A stretch of DNA of 64,000 nucleotides from Homarus americanus (Eukaryota; Arthropoda; Malacostraca; Decapoda; Nephropidae): positions 128,430 to 192,429 of the forward strand of contig NW_024732415.1 in the NCBI RefSeq assembly GCF_018991925.1, given 5' to 3'. The notes under the pieces were generated by a model. The model was not told where the DNA came from. It saw only the letters and a list, made by a program, of their open reading frames with translations, and ran no database searches. Numbering within the stretch: position 1 is the stretch's first letter; every line of letters starts with the position of its first letter. Below are positions 45,303 to 58,380 of the stretch, piece by piece. A program made the position numbers and the translations under genes.

Positions 45303-45345
45303 GATATCACACACACATATACACACACACATATACACACACACC
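45303..45345. repeat. (ACACAT)/(AC)n microsatellite
   Basis: Alternating ACACACAC and ATATACAC runs. Confidence 0.9.
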
Positions 45346-45990
45346 GCCATAAGATTGAGCCATGCGTCTATGGGATTAACTCAGGATTTCAAAGTAATTA
45401 TTATTATGTATACATCAGCAAGAATTTTATATAAGGAGTACAAATCATAATCAATATGGGATTTTAGGAGAGAAAACAAAAAAGAGGTGATGGCAGAAAG
45501 CAAAATCAACCAGTTAAGCAGGAATTTGTGATTGTAAACAAAATATTGAATGAAGTTATACGCTACGTCATGCTTGCAGTCAGGCAGGTAAGGAGGCAGG
45601 CACACTTCCCACTCGTTGTTGCAGTGTTGAAGGATCAGCTGAGAGCTCAACGACCTGACCTTCCCGTGTTGTAGATAAAAACACTTAGCAACAAGGCTCA
45701 TTCCACACACCAGACAGCCCTTGCCCTTTACCAGGTGGTTTTACGATGATATGTGGAAGATAACAACTGGTAAAGAGGGTGTTTTGTGCTCTGATTGAGG
45801 GAGGGGAAAATGGCAAAGGGAAGGAGAGAAAGGGAGGGGCGTCGAGAAGGAGTGGGAGATAGGGTCAAAGAGTATGACAGGATTTTTATCAAGTATTTAG
45901 TTGGACACCGTGAGTGAGTGAATGTAGATGCTCTGCTTTTTAAGGAACTGACCTAAACACAAAAACCTCTCTAGGCTGGTGACAGAATGC
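45346..45990. other. No gene recognised
   Basis: The minus-strand frame 45710-45381 (109 codons) has no recognisable domain and is probably chance. Confidence 0.4.
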
Positions 45991-45997
45991 TATCTGG

Positions 45998-46145
45998 GTC
46001 CGTGATGGTGGTAGTAGTGGTGGCGGGTGATAGTAATGGTGGTAGTAGTTGGTTGGTGGTAGTCGTGGTTGATGGTGGTATTAGTGGTGGTGTGGGTGAT
46101 GGTAATGGTGGTAGTAGTGGTTGGTGGTGGTGGTAGTGATGATAA
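45998..46145. repeat. GGT/GTA trinucleotide-rich repeat
   Basis: Imperfect GGTGGTAGTAGTGGT-type triplets. Confidence 0.85.
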
Positions 46146-46365
46146 AGGTGAAAAAATGCACAAGGAAGGACTGATGGGTAGTGGTGGTGATGTGTGGTGG
46201 TATGAGAGGGCAAAGAACTACTACCTCCTCCCCTCTCCTTCTTCACCCTCCTCCTGCCCTCCCACCACATGACCCCCCCAATCTCCAGTACTTTACGGAC
46301 CCTTACAGACTTTCTCGTGGATTGAGGCGTAGTTGATGAATATGAAATCAGCAACTACTGGCCTT

Positions 46366-49300
46366 ATACCACTGTGATGTACCCTGTGGTGTACCCCCTA
46401 CTACTGTGGTGTACCCTTACTACTGTGATGTGCCCCTTACTACTGTGATGTACTTGCCACTACTGTGGTGTACCCCCTTACTACTGTGATGTACACTTAC
46501 TACTGTGTAAGTGCCCCCCCCTCACTACTGTGATGTACCTTACTACTGTGGTGTACCCCGCCTACTGTGATGTACCCTTACTACTGTGGTGTACTGTGAT
46601 ACTGTGATGCTTGCCTGCTGTGGTGTGCCCCCTTACTGCCCCTTACTACTGTGATGTACCCCTTACTACTGTGGTGTACCCCTTACTACTGTGTGTACCC
46701 CCTTACTACTGTGATGTACCCCCTACTACTGTGATGTACCCCCTTACTACTGTGATGCCCCCTTACTACTGTGATGTACCTTACCATGGTGTGCCCCTTA
46801 CTGCTGTGATGCTTGCCCACATACTGCTGTGGGGTGTGCCCCCTTACTACTGTGGTGTACTGCTGTGTGGTGTACCCCCTTACTGCTGTGGTGTGCCCCC
46901 TTACTGCTGTGATGTACCCTTACTGTGATGTACCCCCTTACTACTGTGATGTGCCCCCTTACTACTGTGATGTGCCCACCTTACTACTGTGGTGTACCCT
47001 TACTGCAACTGTGGCCCCCCTTACCACTGTGGTGTGCCCCCTTACTACTGTGATGCCCCCTTACTACTGTGTGTGCCCCCTTGCCTGCTGTGGTGTGCCC
47101 CCCTTACTACTGTGTGTGCCCCTTACTACTGTGATGTGCCCCCACTACTGTGGTGTACTTACTACTGTGGTGTGCCCCCTACTACTACCCATGATGTGCC
47201 CCCTTACTACTGTGATGTGCCCTTACTTGCCCCTTATGTGCCCCCTTACTGCTGTGTGTGTACTACTGTGGTGTGCCCCTTACTGCTGTGACTACTGTGA
47301 TGTGCCCCCTTTACTACTGCAGTGTGCCCCTTGCTACTGTGGTGTGCCCTTACTGCTGGTGTGCCTTGCTACTGTAGGTGCCCCCCCTTACTACTGTGAT
47401 GTACCCCTTACTATGTGGTGTACTACTGTGGTGTACCTGTAGTGTACCCCTTACTACTGTGATGCCCCTTACTGCCCCCTTACTGTGGGTGTACTGCTGT
47501 TACTACTGTGATGTACTTGTACTACTGTGGGTGCCCCCTCACTACTGTGGTGGCCCCTGTGATGTGCCCCTACTACTGTGATGTACCCCTTACTACTGTG
47601 GTGCCCCCTTACTACCTTACTACTGTGATGTACTTAGACACTACTGTGGTGTGCCCCTTACTACTGTGGTGTGCCCTTACTGTGTGATGTACCCTTACTG
47701 TAGTGTGCCCCCTTACTACTGTAGTGTGCCCACACACTACTGTGGTGTACCCCCCCTTACTACTGTGGTGTGCCCCTTACTGCTGTGGTGTGCCTTACTG
47801 CTGAGTGTGCCCGCCTGCTGTGGTGCCACTGCTGTGGTGCTGCCTTACTACTGTGGGTGTACTTGCCTTACTACTGTGATGTATGTGCCCCCCTTACTAC
47901 TGTGGTGTGCCCCCTTACTGTGGTGTGCCCCTTACTACTGTGATGTACCCCCTTACTACTGTGACTGCTGCGTGTGCCCACACCACTGTGTACCCTTACT
48001 ACTTGCCCCCTACCACTGTGTGTGCTTACTTACTACTGTGGGGTGCCCCACTGCTGTGTGTACCCCTTACTACTGTGGTGTGCCCCTTACTGCTGTGGGT
48101 GTGCCCCTTGCTGCTGTGAGTGTGCCCCTTACTACTGTGGTGCCCCTTACTTTCTTACTGCCTGTGAGTGCCCCTTACTGCTGTGATGTGCCCTTACTGC
48201 TATGTGCCCCTGCCCTGTGGTGTGCCCCTTACTACTGTGGTCTTGCCTTACTACTGTGGGTGTGCCCCTTACTACTGTAGGTACCCCCTTACCTGGTGTG
48301 CCTTACTACTGTGGTGTACTGTGGTGTGCCCCTTACTACTGTGATGTATACTACTGTGGTGTACCTTACTACTGTGATGTACTGCTGTGGTGCCCCCCCA
48401 CACTGCTGTGTGCCCTTACTACTGTGTACTGGTGTGCCCCCTTTTCTGTAGTTGTACTACTGTGTGTGTACTGCTGTGGTGTGCCCCTTACTACTGCTGT
48501 GGGGTGCCCCTTGCTGTGATGTACTGCCTTAGAGGTGCCTTACTACTGTGACTGTGGTGTGCCCCCTTACCTGTGGTGTACCCCACTTACTACTGTGATG
48601 TACCCCTTACCACTGTGATGTGCCTTACTGGTGTGCCCCTTACTACTGTGTGCCCCCCTTACCACTGTGATGCCCCTTACTACTGTGGTGTGCCCCTTAC
48701 TACTGTGGTGTGCCCACGCTACTGCTGTGGTGTGCCCCTTACTGCTGTGGTGTGTGCCCCTTACTGCTGTGGTGTGCCCCTTACTGCTGTGTTTTGTACT
48801 GCTGTGGTGTGTACCCCCTTACTGCATGGTGTGTGCCTTACTGTGGTGTGCCCCCTTTACTGCTGTGGTGGCACCTTACTGTGGTGTGCCCTTACTGCTG
48901 AGGTGCCCCTTACTACTGTGATGTGCCCCCTTACCCCTTACCACTGTGACCACTGTACTACTGTGTGTACCCTTACTACTGTGGTGTGCCCCCTTACTGT
49001 GATGTGATGCTGCCCTTACTACTGTGGTGTGCCCCTTACTGTGGGCACCCCTTGCCTTACTGTATGCCCATGCCCTTACCTGTAGTGTGCCCTTACTACT
49101 GTGCCTTACCTGCTGGTGTGTACTGTGGTGCCTGCTTACTACTGTGGTGCCCTTACTGCTGTGGTTGTACTTACTACTGTGGTGTGCCCCTTACTACTGT
49201 GATGTGCCCCTTACTGTGGTGCACATACTGTGTGCTACCTTACTACTGTGATGTGCCCACCACTGTGTACCACTACTGTGGTGTACCCCACTACTGTTGC

Positions 49301-50000
49301 CCTACTGTGTGTACCCCTTACTACTGTGATGCACTGCCTTACTACTGAGTGTGCCTTACTACTGTGTGTACCCCTTACTACTGTGGTGTGCCCCCCTTAC
49401 TACTGTGGTGTGCCCCTTACTACTGCTTCCTTACTAGTGTGCCCCTTACTACTGTACCTACTGTGGTACCACTGTGAGGTACACATATGTGCACCCCATA
49501 CTACTGTTGTGATGTTGCCCTTTTTACTGTGAGTGCCTGTGTACCCCCTTACCACTGTGATGGTGTGTGCTACCCCTTACTACTGTGATGTACCCCTTAC
49601 TACTGTGTTCTGCCTTACTACTGTGTGCACCCACCTGTGTACCCCTTACTACTGTACTACTGTGGTGCCCCTTACTACTGTGGTGTACCTTACTACTGTA
49701 CTACTGTGTGTACCCACCTGTGATGTACCCCTGTGGTACTTACATGGTGCCCCCTTACTACTGGTGTACCCCCTTACTACCCCTTACTACTGTGATGTGC
49801 CCCCTTACCACTGTGGTGTACCCTTACTAGTGGTGTGCCCCTTACTACTGTGTGATGTACTGTACACCCTGCACCACTGTGGTGTACCCTTACTACTGTG
49901 CCACTGTGGCCCCTTTACTACTGTGATGCCTTTATGTACCCACTTACTGTGTATCCCTTACGCCCCACTACTGTGGTGTACCCCCTTTCGCTATGCGCCC
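46366..50000. repeat. 3.6-kb array of a 20-bp minisatellite
   Basis: The unit CTTACTACTGTGATGTGCCC, with GGTGTACCCC and CTGCTGTGG variants, is repeated roughly 170-180 times, with frequent indels that change the register. The plus-strand frames (repeated cysteine/tyrosine/valine/proline strings, up to 242 codons) come from the lack of stops in the unit and shift frame often, so none is a gene. Confidence 0.95.
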
Positions 50001-50002
50001 TC

Positions 50003-50130
50003 ACTACACCTACACCACACCGTCACCACATCTATACCACACTTATACCACACCTACACCATACCCTCACCTACACCACACCTGTACCACACCCTCTCCA
50101 CACCTATACCACACCCTTACCAAACCTTCC
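50003..50130. repeat. ACACCTATACC-rich repeat
   Basis: Degenerate 10-12 bp units such as CCTATACCACA and CCTACACCACA, directly abutting the 20-bp array. Confidence 0.85.
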
Positions 50131-50424
50131 AACAATATCAGATACGTCAATATTTGCAACTGGAAAGACATCAATCTAATATCAATTTCTTTTATGTTGC
50201 AAGGAAATGTATTTATGGAAACGTCAGTGGACTGCAACATTGGGCAACAGACGCTCAATGAAAAGCAACATTCGCCAACATTTCTTCATCTTACGACCAT
50301 GATTTCAGATTCTAAAATATTTTTATTGTTAAATTTCTTCGTAACTGATGATGTAAAAATGTACCTAACTGGTAGACTTAAGTTAAAAGCTATAATTAAC
50401 GCCAAGATTATACTGAATTTTGCC
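50131..50424. other. Unique spacer
   Basis: AT-rich with short chance frames. Confidence 0.5.
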
Positions 50425-50820
50425 TTAACCCTTTGACGATGTTTTAACCCATTGACAACGATGTTTTAACCCTTTGACGATGGTGTTTAACCCTTTGATA
50501 ACGATGATTTATCCTTTGACAACGATGTTTTAACCCTTTGACAACGATGTTTTAACCCTTTGACGATGGTGTTTAACCCTTTGATAACGATGATTTATCC
50601 TTTGACAACGATGTTTTAACCCTTTGACAACGATGTTTTAACCCTTTGACAACGATGTTTTAACCCTTTGACAACGATGTTATAACCCTTTGACAATTAT
50701 GATTTAACCCTTTGATAAAGATGTTTTAACCCTTTGACAACGATGTTTTAACCCTTTGACAACGATGTTTTAACCCTTTGAGAACGATGTTTTAACCCTT
50801 TGAGAACGATGTTTTAACCA
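50425..50820. repeat. 22-bp minisatellite AACCCTTTGACAACGATGTT
   Basis: About 18 copies of AACCCTTTGACAACGATGTT plus TT, with GATGGTG and ATAACGATGA variants. A larger block of about five units (GATGGTGTTTAACCCTTTGA onward) occurs twice, near 50475 and 50570, showing a short higher-order pattern. Confidence 0.93.
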
Positions 50821-51021
50821 TACGAAGACCATATTTTAGTTTAGGTTAGGGGGGAGAAGGATCGACCTGGTTCCCGTATGAGTTAGCCAGAAGGCGTGAT
50901 GGAGGAGGGTCGGTGAGCCACATTCCTCCCGCGCCACAGACAGTGAAAGTTTAACCCAGTACCGAGGGTTTTTTGGGGTATTTCTTATGAGATTAAGTAA
51001 CCGACACAGTTTATTCTCGTA

Positions 51022-51146
51022 GATACCGCCTACTGATACGGTATACTGAGGCTGTACAGTATATCCCCGTAGATACCGCCTACTGACACGGTATACTGAG
51101 GCTGTACAGTATATCCCCGTAGATACCGCCTACTGATACGGTATAT
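51022..51146. repeat. 50-bp tandem repeat, 2.5 copies
   Basis: The unit is GATACCGCCTACTGATACGG then TATACTGAGGCTGTACAGTA then TATCCCCGTA. Copies are nearly identical. Confidence 0.92.
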
Positions 51147-51317
51147 TAGTACAAGTATATTTTGAGGTGTAAAGTTCAGATACAATATTTATTTAGATAT
51201 ACTGTATATGTGCATTTCTTACATGTTCACATACACACGCTTGTACACATGAATGCACATACATACACATACACGAGTGTTCATATAATACATACACAAA
51301 AATATATGATACATACA

Positions 51318-51319
51318 GA

Positions 51320-51361
<42 letters not shown>
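51318..51361. repeat. (GT)n microsatellite
   Basis: Pure GT run of about 40 bases. Confidence 0.98.
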
Positions 51362-51363
<2 letters not shown>

Positions 51364-52060
51364 CAGGTATGTAATTAACATAGGGAGGTACAGCATCACC
51401 CCCGTATTAGTGGATATTCACGCCCACTCTTATAACAAACGCCTCTATACCGCGGTGCCTTAAGGGTCATAATCCCCTCCTTTCTAGCCACTCAAAACTG
51501 CCAATGTTACTGTAAGTGTTAAAAATCTTCGTATGTTAATTTTTATCCCGTAACAGGAAATGTGAGAACGAATATAACAACCTTACTCAAGCTACGACCT
51601 GAAGACTCATTCCCAATGGCCCGTACGCTAAAATGTTCTTCCTTATTTAAAGATACGAGAATTGATCTATGTCTCTCTATCTCTCTCCCTCTCTCTCTCT
51701 CCCTCCTACGACACGAAGGTAATGGGCAAAATGGAGTCAAAATTCTCAATACACTTAAATACTCCCTCATATACCTCACTTATTGGAGGAAAATTGTCGT
51801 AACAGTTTTTTGATTCACCACGTTTATATAAATTACGTGATCCTCAGTTAGATAAGTTCTCATATGGGAGAAAGTTAACACACTAAGAATCAATCTTTGC
51901 GTCGGAGTTTTATTGAGTTAGATAAGACGACGAGAGTAAAAAAATAGTTCATTAACCTCTGGAGTTCTGCACGCGCGCTAATCACTACGCCAAGGGAAAG
52001 GTATTTCTAGACCTTGAATGGTGACGCAACACGGGAGGAATTGTTTGCGGAAAGACGCGC
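51362..52060. other. Spacer with a CT-rich patch and a tRNA-like half
   Basis: CTCTCTCTC patch at about 51670-51705. On the minus strand near 51996-51975 CTTGGCGTAGTGATTAGCGC resembles a tRNA D-arm/A box, but no B box follows. Confidence 0.4.
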
Positions 52061-52062
52061 GC

Positions 52063-52147
<85 letters not shown>
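52063..52147. repeat. Long (GT)n microsatellite
   Basis: About 85 bases of uninterrupted GT. Confidence 0.98.
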
Positions 52148-52151
<4 letters not shown>

Positions 52152-52261
52152 TGCTAAGTGTGATAACTCTTTACGCTTACTTTTCTTAATAACGGAATGA
52201 TAAACATATAATCGTCAACTATTACGACATCTTGTTCGTCCCGACGACAATTATGATACGT

Positions 52262-52425
52262 GATGGAGGAGGAAGATAAACAAGAGGAAGGGGGAGGAGT
52301 AAGATGAAAGGAGGAGGAAGAATATGGAAAAGAAAGGGGGGAGGAATAAGAAGAGGAGGAGAGGAAGATGAAGAAGAAGAGGAGTAGGAGAGGTCGGAGA
52401 GAAGAAGGAAGAGGAGAAGGTGAGT
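52262..52425. repeat. Purine-rich (GAGGAA)n tract
   Basis: More than 90% A/G on the plus strand over about 160 bases, mostly GGAGGAAGA-type words. Confidence 0.9.
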
Positions 52426-54145
52426 TAAAATTAATCAGGGTTCAGAGTGAGAGACAAACACACACGTTGACCGATTGCTTGATACTGTATAAGACTTCCA
52501 TATTGCGGAATAATATCTCCATATAATCCATTAGACGGAGGTTTCACATTTAACGGACCCTCGATATAACGTATTCTCATCTCCATATACTATAGTCTGT
52601 TAAATAGACTTTCCATTGTATTAATATTATACGAGATAACTAGTCTGTTTATAGGTCCAGTATAGGGTCATCCTTCCTGGGTTAGGTTCGGTTAGGTTAG
52701 TACAGGAAAATACACGGTTATGTTCGATGGTGGGGTCAGCCTGGACAACACCCGCCTCTTCTATGACCCAACCGGGGCATCTTACCCAAGACACAATGGC
52801 GAGAGCCAAACATGTTACCGCTGTGTGTGTATGTATGTATGTATGTAAAGAGAGAGAGAGATTGCGTCAGGCTGCAAGATTAGTGTCACGTTCCCTGATT
52901 GGTGAATGCTGTAGTTGTTTTTAACCAATCAACGTATACCTGTGATTTATTACCTTCCCTTCTATTATGGAAATTTAATTAACTTTCCCTCTCGACTAAA
53001 ATTTCTTAGTCATGGCGGTAAAGAAACAAGTAAATAAAGGAAAAGAGGGAGCCATATTATCATAGTTAATTTTTTTATCCATGAACACCGTATCTTAATT
53101 TACTCCCGTGAGTCAGCTATTTGATCACATCCCCCAGGAGGCAAGTGACCGCAGGACCGAACATTGTCCCGTCGCCTTTTTTTAACGTTATAAAAACTAC
53201 AAGACGAATTTATTTAGTGTTTCTAACTTTTTTTTTACGTTGCGTTAATATTATCACTAAATTTCTTAATTATGAGGTTAAAAAACGTTACGTAACAGAA
53301 GGCAACTGAGGCGTATGTGAACGTGTGACGCCTTATCGTTGTTTACACTGACATCGTAGCCAAAGTTTTATGTGTTGGATTTCGGGTTTTTTCTCATCAT
53401 TTTTGAGAAAGCGACGTGGAGTTAACTTTCGGTAAACATGAAAGTAAAAAAAATTAACATTAATGAAAGAAGATTCATTCACTCAGCGTTCTTGTTAATT
53501 CATCTTGGTGGTTCAAGACTTTCTAATGGCAGTATTCATCCCATAGCTCCCCAATTAAGATATTCGTTAACTTTACTCACTACCAAACCCATCATTTACA
53601 ACAGCCAGTTAGAAACACAATTGAAGATGATGTTTCTTTGACTTCCTTAGTGAGGTGAAGAGCACTTTGATGAGCCTTTCCACCCCAACACTCCTCAACA
53701 TTACACTTACACTGTGTGTGCATGTGTGTACGTGTGTCATGGCTGAGGCTAGGTTATGACAGTAAGTGGGAAAGAGAGAGATGTGGGGCATCAGTGGTGG
53801 GAGTGATGGTGGAGGTGGGCAGAACAATGGTGGTGGTGGTGGAGGGGCGTACGTGGTGTTGGCGCTAATGTTGGTTGTTTGAGGAAGAGAGGGAGAGAGA
53901 AAGGTAGCGAGCTGTCCGAGAGATGTTGAGACTTTCACATTTTCTGTCTACACTGATGGCACATATGGTCACCACGATGGTCCTCCAAGCACTTGTTGAA
54001 AACATGTAATCAAGGGACGTCGTAGGTGACGCCGGGTAAATAGTAACAAGAATACTAGACAGATCACAGCTCGGGGATCAAGACAGACGCTCCGGGAATT
54101 GCATAACCAAAGCAAAAACACTTTGGGTTTTAATATGTCATTAAC
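52426..54145. other. No gene supported
   Basis: Contains GTTAGGTTCGGTTAGGTTAG at about 52680, GTAT/GA short repeats near 52830-52860 and a GGTGGTGG patch near 53790-53850. The 53438-53641 frame has no family features. Confidence 0.4.
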
Positions 54146-54149
54146 AGGT

Positions 54150-54325
54150 AGAGGAGAAAGGCACAGGTACGTCAGACACACACATACGCCAGACGCAGGT
54201 ACGTCAGACGAATATACGCCAGGCATTTAAGCCGAACTGGCGTATACAACACAAGTACACCAGTCACAGGTGCGCCAATGGCTCTAAGCACATGTTCGTC
54301 AGACGCAGGTGCGCCAGGCATGACC
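54150..54325. repeat. Degenerate ACGCCAGACGCAGGT repeat
   Basis: Variants of ACGTCAGACGCAGGTACGCC recur at irregular spacings. Confidence 0.6.
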
Positions 54326-54785
54326 TGCCCCAGCCATTAATAACTGGGCCACGAGGAGCGACGTAACGGGATGAAAGTAGTGAAGCGGCAGCGGCCACTT
54401 GGTATGCTGGCGGACTGCTGCCCCGCCCCGCCCCGGGCTGTGGGACAAGGATGACCCACCAGTGGAAAGTCACCATCGTTGTGTCCTTCTGTAGTTAACT
54501 CTTAAGGCCACACCTTGACACCTACCTGGAGTACTGTTTATATATCCAGTTATAACGACCTACAAGAGACCTTGCAATAGCCTTAACTACTTCACTAGTT
54601 CTGTACATACCCTGTATAGGAGACGTCTCCCCCACGTAAGTACTTTCACCATTATCTAAAGCTATACAGTAGTTATAACAAGGTGCTACAGCTCCGTCTA
54701 TACCTGTAGTTCTAAAATTATGTCAGTAGGTAAAAGTACCCGCGAGGAGACCTGCAATAGCTGTGAACCCGTCTGAGATTTATGC
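54326..54785. other. No gene recognised
   Basis: Mixed-composition spacer. A CCCCGCCCCGCCCCGG run occurs at 54421-54436 without other promoter signals. Confidence 0.4.
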
Positions 54786-54787
54786 GT

Positions 54788-54825
<38 letters not shown>
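54788..54825. repeat. (CA)n microsatellite
   Basis: CA run followed by CGAGAGAG. Confidence 0.97.
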
Positions 54826-54826
<1 letters not shown>

Positions 54827-55109
54827 AGAGGACTCACTATAACTATTTATGCTAATATGCTATAGCTTTATATGAGTACATCTTCCACCAGGACATACAA
54901 CCCAGTGACGTGAGTGTGGCGTCGATCATCAAGGTTGTATGGCGGCAAAACTTGAGATAAAAAGTCGGGTTTCTCTGGTGATGAGAGAGTAGCGGTTCTT
55001 CCCTATTGACAGGACAACCAACCCGAGCTGTAACACTATACATACTGTCTTAAACCTGTTCTCCTGACATCCTGGAGCTAACCTAACCTAAGCAATCATA
55101 ACCTAACCT

Positions 55110-55110
55110 A

Positions 55111-55168
<58 letters not shown>
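55110..55168. repeat. (GA)n microsatellite
   Basis: About 58 bases of GA; CCTAACCTAACC immediately precedes it. Confidence 0.98.
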
Positions 55169-55620
55169 ACGTTTCCAAGTAAAAGGGTGGTGCCAACTAA
55201 CAGGATGTCCTCGACCCGTTTCTCCTCCGACAGGTCACTCACCGCCAGGAGATTGTCCCAGTATTATAAGTCCCTTTATTCTAGTATTACCAACTGCATT
55301 ATTGAAGCTTTTGTGAGAAGAGAAACTGTCAAAGCTTAGTCACATGATATATTACAAAGCTTAATTATATTATTCTTGACCGCAAAATTAATATATTCTT
55401 AATATAATAATAGTTTATATACCTAATCCCTCTAACATGTAAACAAAACGATATCTTTTTAGAGAGAGAAAAAATTCAGTTTTAGCCATTAAAGTTATGA
55501 TGACGTCAGCTAACGTAAGACTATCGTGCTGCAGCCAAAACAAGATAAAAGCTACACTGAGAGAAAGTGAGATACCCAACACGCTATATTTTCCTATATC
55601 AAAACTGGTTTAGCCTTGTA
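55169..55620. other. AT-rich spacer
   Basis: No supported feature. Confidence 0.5.
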
Positions 55621-55624
55621 GAGA

Positions 55625-55745
55625 GAGGCGATGGTGGTGGTTACAGTAGTAGTGGTGATGGTTGTAGAGGTGGTGATGGTGGTAATGGCTGGTGGTTGTG
55701 GTGATGATTGTGATGGTAGTGCTTGTGGTGGTGGTATAATCCAAT

Positions 55746-55807
<62 letters not shown>
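55625..55807. repeat. GGT/GAT triplets followed by (GA)n
   Basis: Imperfect GGTGGTGATGGT triplets to about 55740, then about 60 bases of GA. Confidence 0.93.
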
Positions 55808-55811
<4 letters not shown>

Positions 55812-56915
55812 GATAAAGGGGAGAAAAAAATGATGAAATAATAATGGATGGGTGGATGGATGGACATACATGCTAAATGAATATAAATCCCCACAAAACA
55901 GCAAAGGAAGTGAAAAGAAACGGCAAAAAGGGAAGAGGAATAATTGTCGACACTTGCAACACCAAGACTCAGTTAAGAAACAACATGTGCAATACACGGA
56001 GGCCAAAACAGGATGCAATATGACGTTAATGATAATCGGATATTCGGGAAAGGCCGGAACTAAAGGGAGACTTGCATCATCCGGACTGTGTGTGTTGTGG
56101 CGACACCTAATGTAATAATTCATAGTGTTTCATCTTGGTTTGTTTATGGAAGGGAGGGATGCAAACCTAACTTATTGCTTACCTACGTTAATTGCCTTTA
56201 TATACACGTGAATATATTTCTCTTTCCCTATCAGTTATCAGAAAAATAAAAAGTGAGCATCGCAATAGATGGAATAACAGTCAAATATTCAAATGAGTCT
56301 CGTAATCAGAGGAAGTAATAATAAAATAAACAAATGGGCATCGCAATATGAGAAAAACAAGTGAACATTGGGTACGCTTGATCGTATCTCTTCGGGTCAC
56401 ATGAAACTCTGGGTCCGAGTTTCCAAAGGTCCGTACCATAATTTTCTACCCGGATTTTAGGATACGAAACATTATTATAATCTACTTGAGTTACGATCTT
56501 ATTATTGTAATTTTAACACGCTTTCCCTTTATCAAAATGCCACTTTAGGGACATAGTTAAGAGATCTTGTTTATATGAATATTGAAATACTGACGACTAA
56601 TTTGCTTTCTCATACCTAAAGTTAACTTACGAGTCCTTAAGAATATCATAGTTGTAGCTTAAGTGAACTACCTCGATATGTTATTACCTTTTTAATTTAG
56701 GGGAAAATTTCTTACTAATCTTTGAGAATCTAACTTTGTCATAACTTAAGTGAGGCAGATCGATACGTTCTCACATCTCTAGCTGAGGAGTGGGGGTTTA
56801 AACTAAGTACTCCTGGTGGACTCTAGTTGTAGATTAAATAGGCCTTCTGGACTCGTATATTTGTTATGTTGACCACAGGCATGTATTATCAAACACTGTG
56901 GTTCATTATGATGAT
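55808..56915. other. No gene recognised
   Basis: AT-rich; TAACTTAAGTGA/TAGCTTAAGTGAAC-like words recur near 56655 and 56740, suggesting an old degenerate repeat. Confidence 0.4.
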
Positions 56916-56916
56916 C

Positions 56917-56919
<3 letters not shown>

Positions 56920-56982
<63 letters not shown>
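56920..56982. repeat. (CT)n microsatellite
   Basis: About 60 bases of CT with one interruption. Confidence 0.97.
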
Positions 56983-57094
56983 GGGTCGCTTTGCACTTTC
57001 TTTCCCTTAGTTGTAATTATCACAAGACAAGGTGGTAGTGTATGGTGAAAGTTGATGTGTCCACTGAAACATGATGCTGCTTCGTTATCGTCTC

Positions 57095-57096
<2 letters not shown>

Positions 57097-57128
<32 letters not shown>
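57097..57128. repeat. (GT)n microsatellite
   Basis: Pure GT run of about 30 bases. Confidence 0.97.
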
Positions 57129-57131
<3 letters not shown>

Positions 57132-58050
57132 TGCGTTTCTATATGTGATATCTGTATTTGCATGTTTGTGTGTGTGTCTGTGTGCATATGTAGGTCACAG
57201 ACAGCCTCCTTAACAGACAGGACAGGAAGTAAAGTGTATTCAATCGCAGATATATCTCAACCTATTTGCAGGGGCTAATTTATTGTGCACTTCCATGTAT
57301 GTAAAGTTTATACTGTGGGCGTCTTATACATAAGAGCAAGGTAAGTAGTGCCATTGACCTATTAGAGGGAAAAACAACACCGGCAGGAGCACTGAACAAC
57401 GTCTGGCGTTCCTCTCATATGGAAATTATACCAGAAAAATGTCCCCCATCTCCAGGGAGTTCGATTTCCAGTCGCAGGGGAAAGGTGATATTAAATCTTA
57501 CTGATGATGGTTAATAAAAACAAAACCTTCCTTGTTGGCAACACTCACACTCGTCGCATCCTGTTCATTCATGAAGGAAAAAAAGGTCATGAATCAGCAT
57601 TCGTATGTGATGGAAGACACGACGTAATTCTTATAATTCACGGTCATCATCACACTATGAGGATGATTAATGGTGATGACAGTAGTGTTACCTGGATGGT
57701 GACTACAAGAGGTTCCCTATCCTGACTGAGCGTCTGTCTTTCAGTACAAGTTGATGATGTGACATTAAACGAGAAACTGGTCTCGAGGGATATTTGAATA
57801 CTGTTATCTTATAACATCTGTATGTTTACATGCGCTGTACCTGTACTTAAACCTGTATCTTCACCTATAAATGATACATTATCTTTGTACTTTAACCTGT
57901 ATCTGTCCCTGTTAAGTTAGGATCAATGAGCACAAGGGATGATATTGGTTTAGTTCCGGTCTGTTACGTTACTTCAGCTACTTCCTGATCCGGCTACTGT
58001 CGCTTCCCTTGGATACCACTGGTTGTACTGTAGAGAGGCGTCCTAAATTT
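57129..58050. other. No gene recognised
   Basis: Ordinary sequence without supported frames. Confidence 0.45.
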
Positions 58051-58055
58051 CTCCA

Positions 58056-58380
58056 TTGAATGACATACGATACCCTCTACGCCTGTCGTTCTTAAGAGAG
58101 AGGCGAGGAAGAAGGTTTGTTAACTGAACGATACCTACTGACACACAACGTCTCCTGAACTATCGTCAAGATTCTATATTGAACGAGACACGAACTCTGC
58201 TATAGCCGTGTAGTGGTAAGAAGACGAACATTTTCATTATTGAACGATACAAAGCGGCACATTATCAACAGCCCCCCCCCCCCAGGCTAATAGGGTTCCC
58301 TAATGCCTTAATGAACAACGCCTATCACATTGGTCGTTCTTGTGGGTAGGAGGCGAAAGTTTCTATGTTGAATGACACAT
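58056..58380. repeat. Very degenerate repeat of about 62-bp period
   Basis: TTGAATGACAT, CTGAACGATAC, TTGAACGAGAC, TTGAACGATAC and TTGAATGACAC occur at 58056, 58124, 58179, 58240 and 58368, spacings 68, 55, 61 and 128, with GAGGCGA-like words between. Confidence 0.5.

Noticed and set aside
46611..50261. Long plus-strand frames rich in Cys, Tyr, Val and Pro (up to 242 codons)
   Set aside because: They follow the 20-bp tandem unit, change frame with each indel and overlap one another.
55641..56123. 160-codon minus-strand frame
   Set aside because: More than half is encoded by GA and GGT microsatellites (Ser-Leu and His-rich runs); the remainder has no recognisable features.
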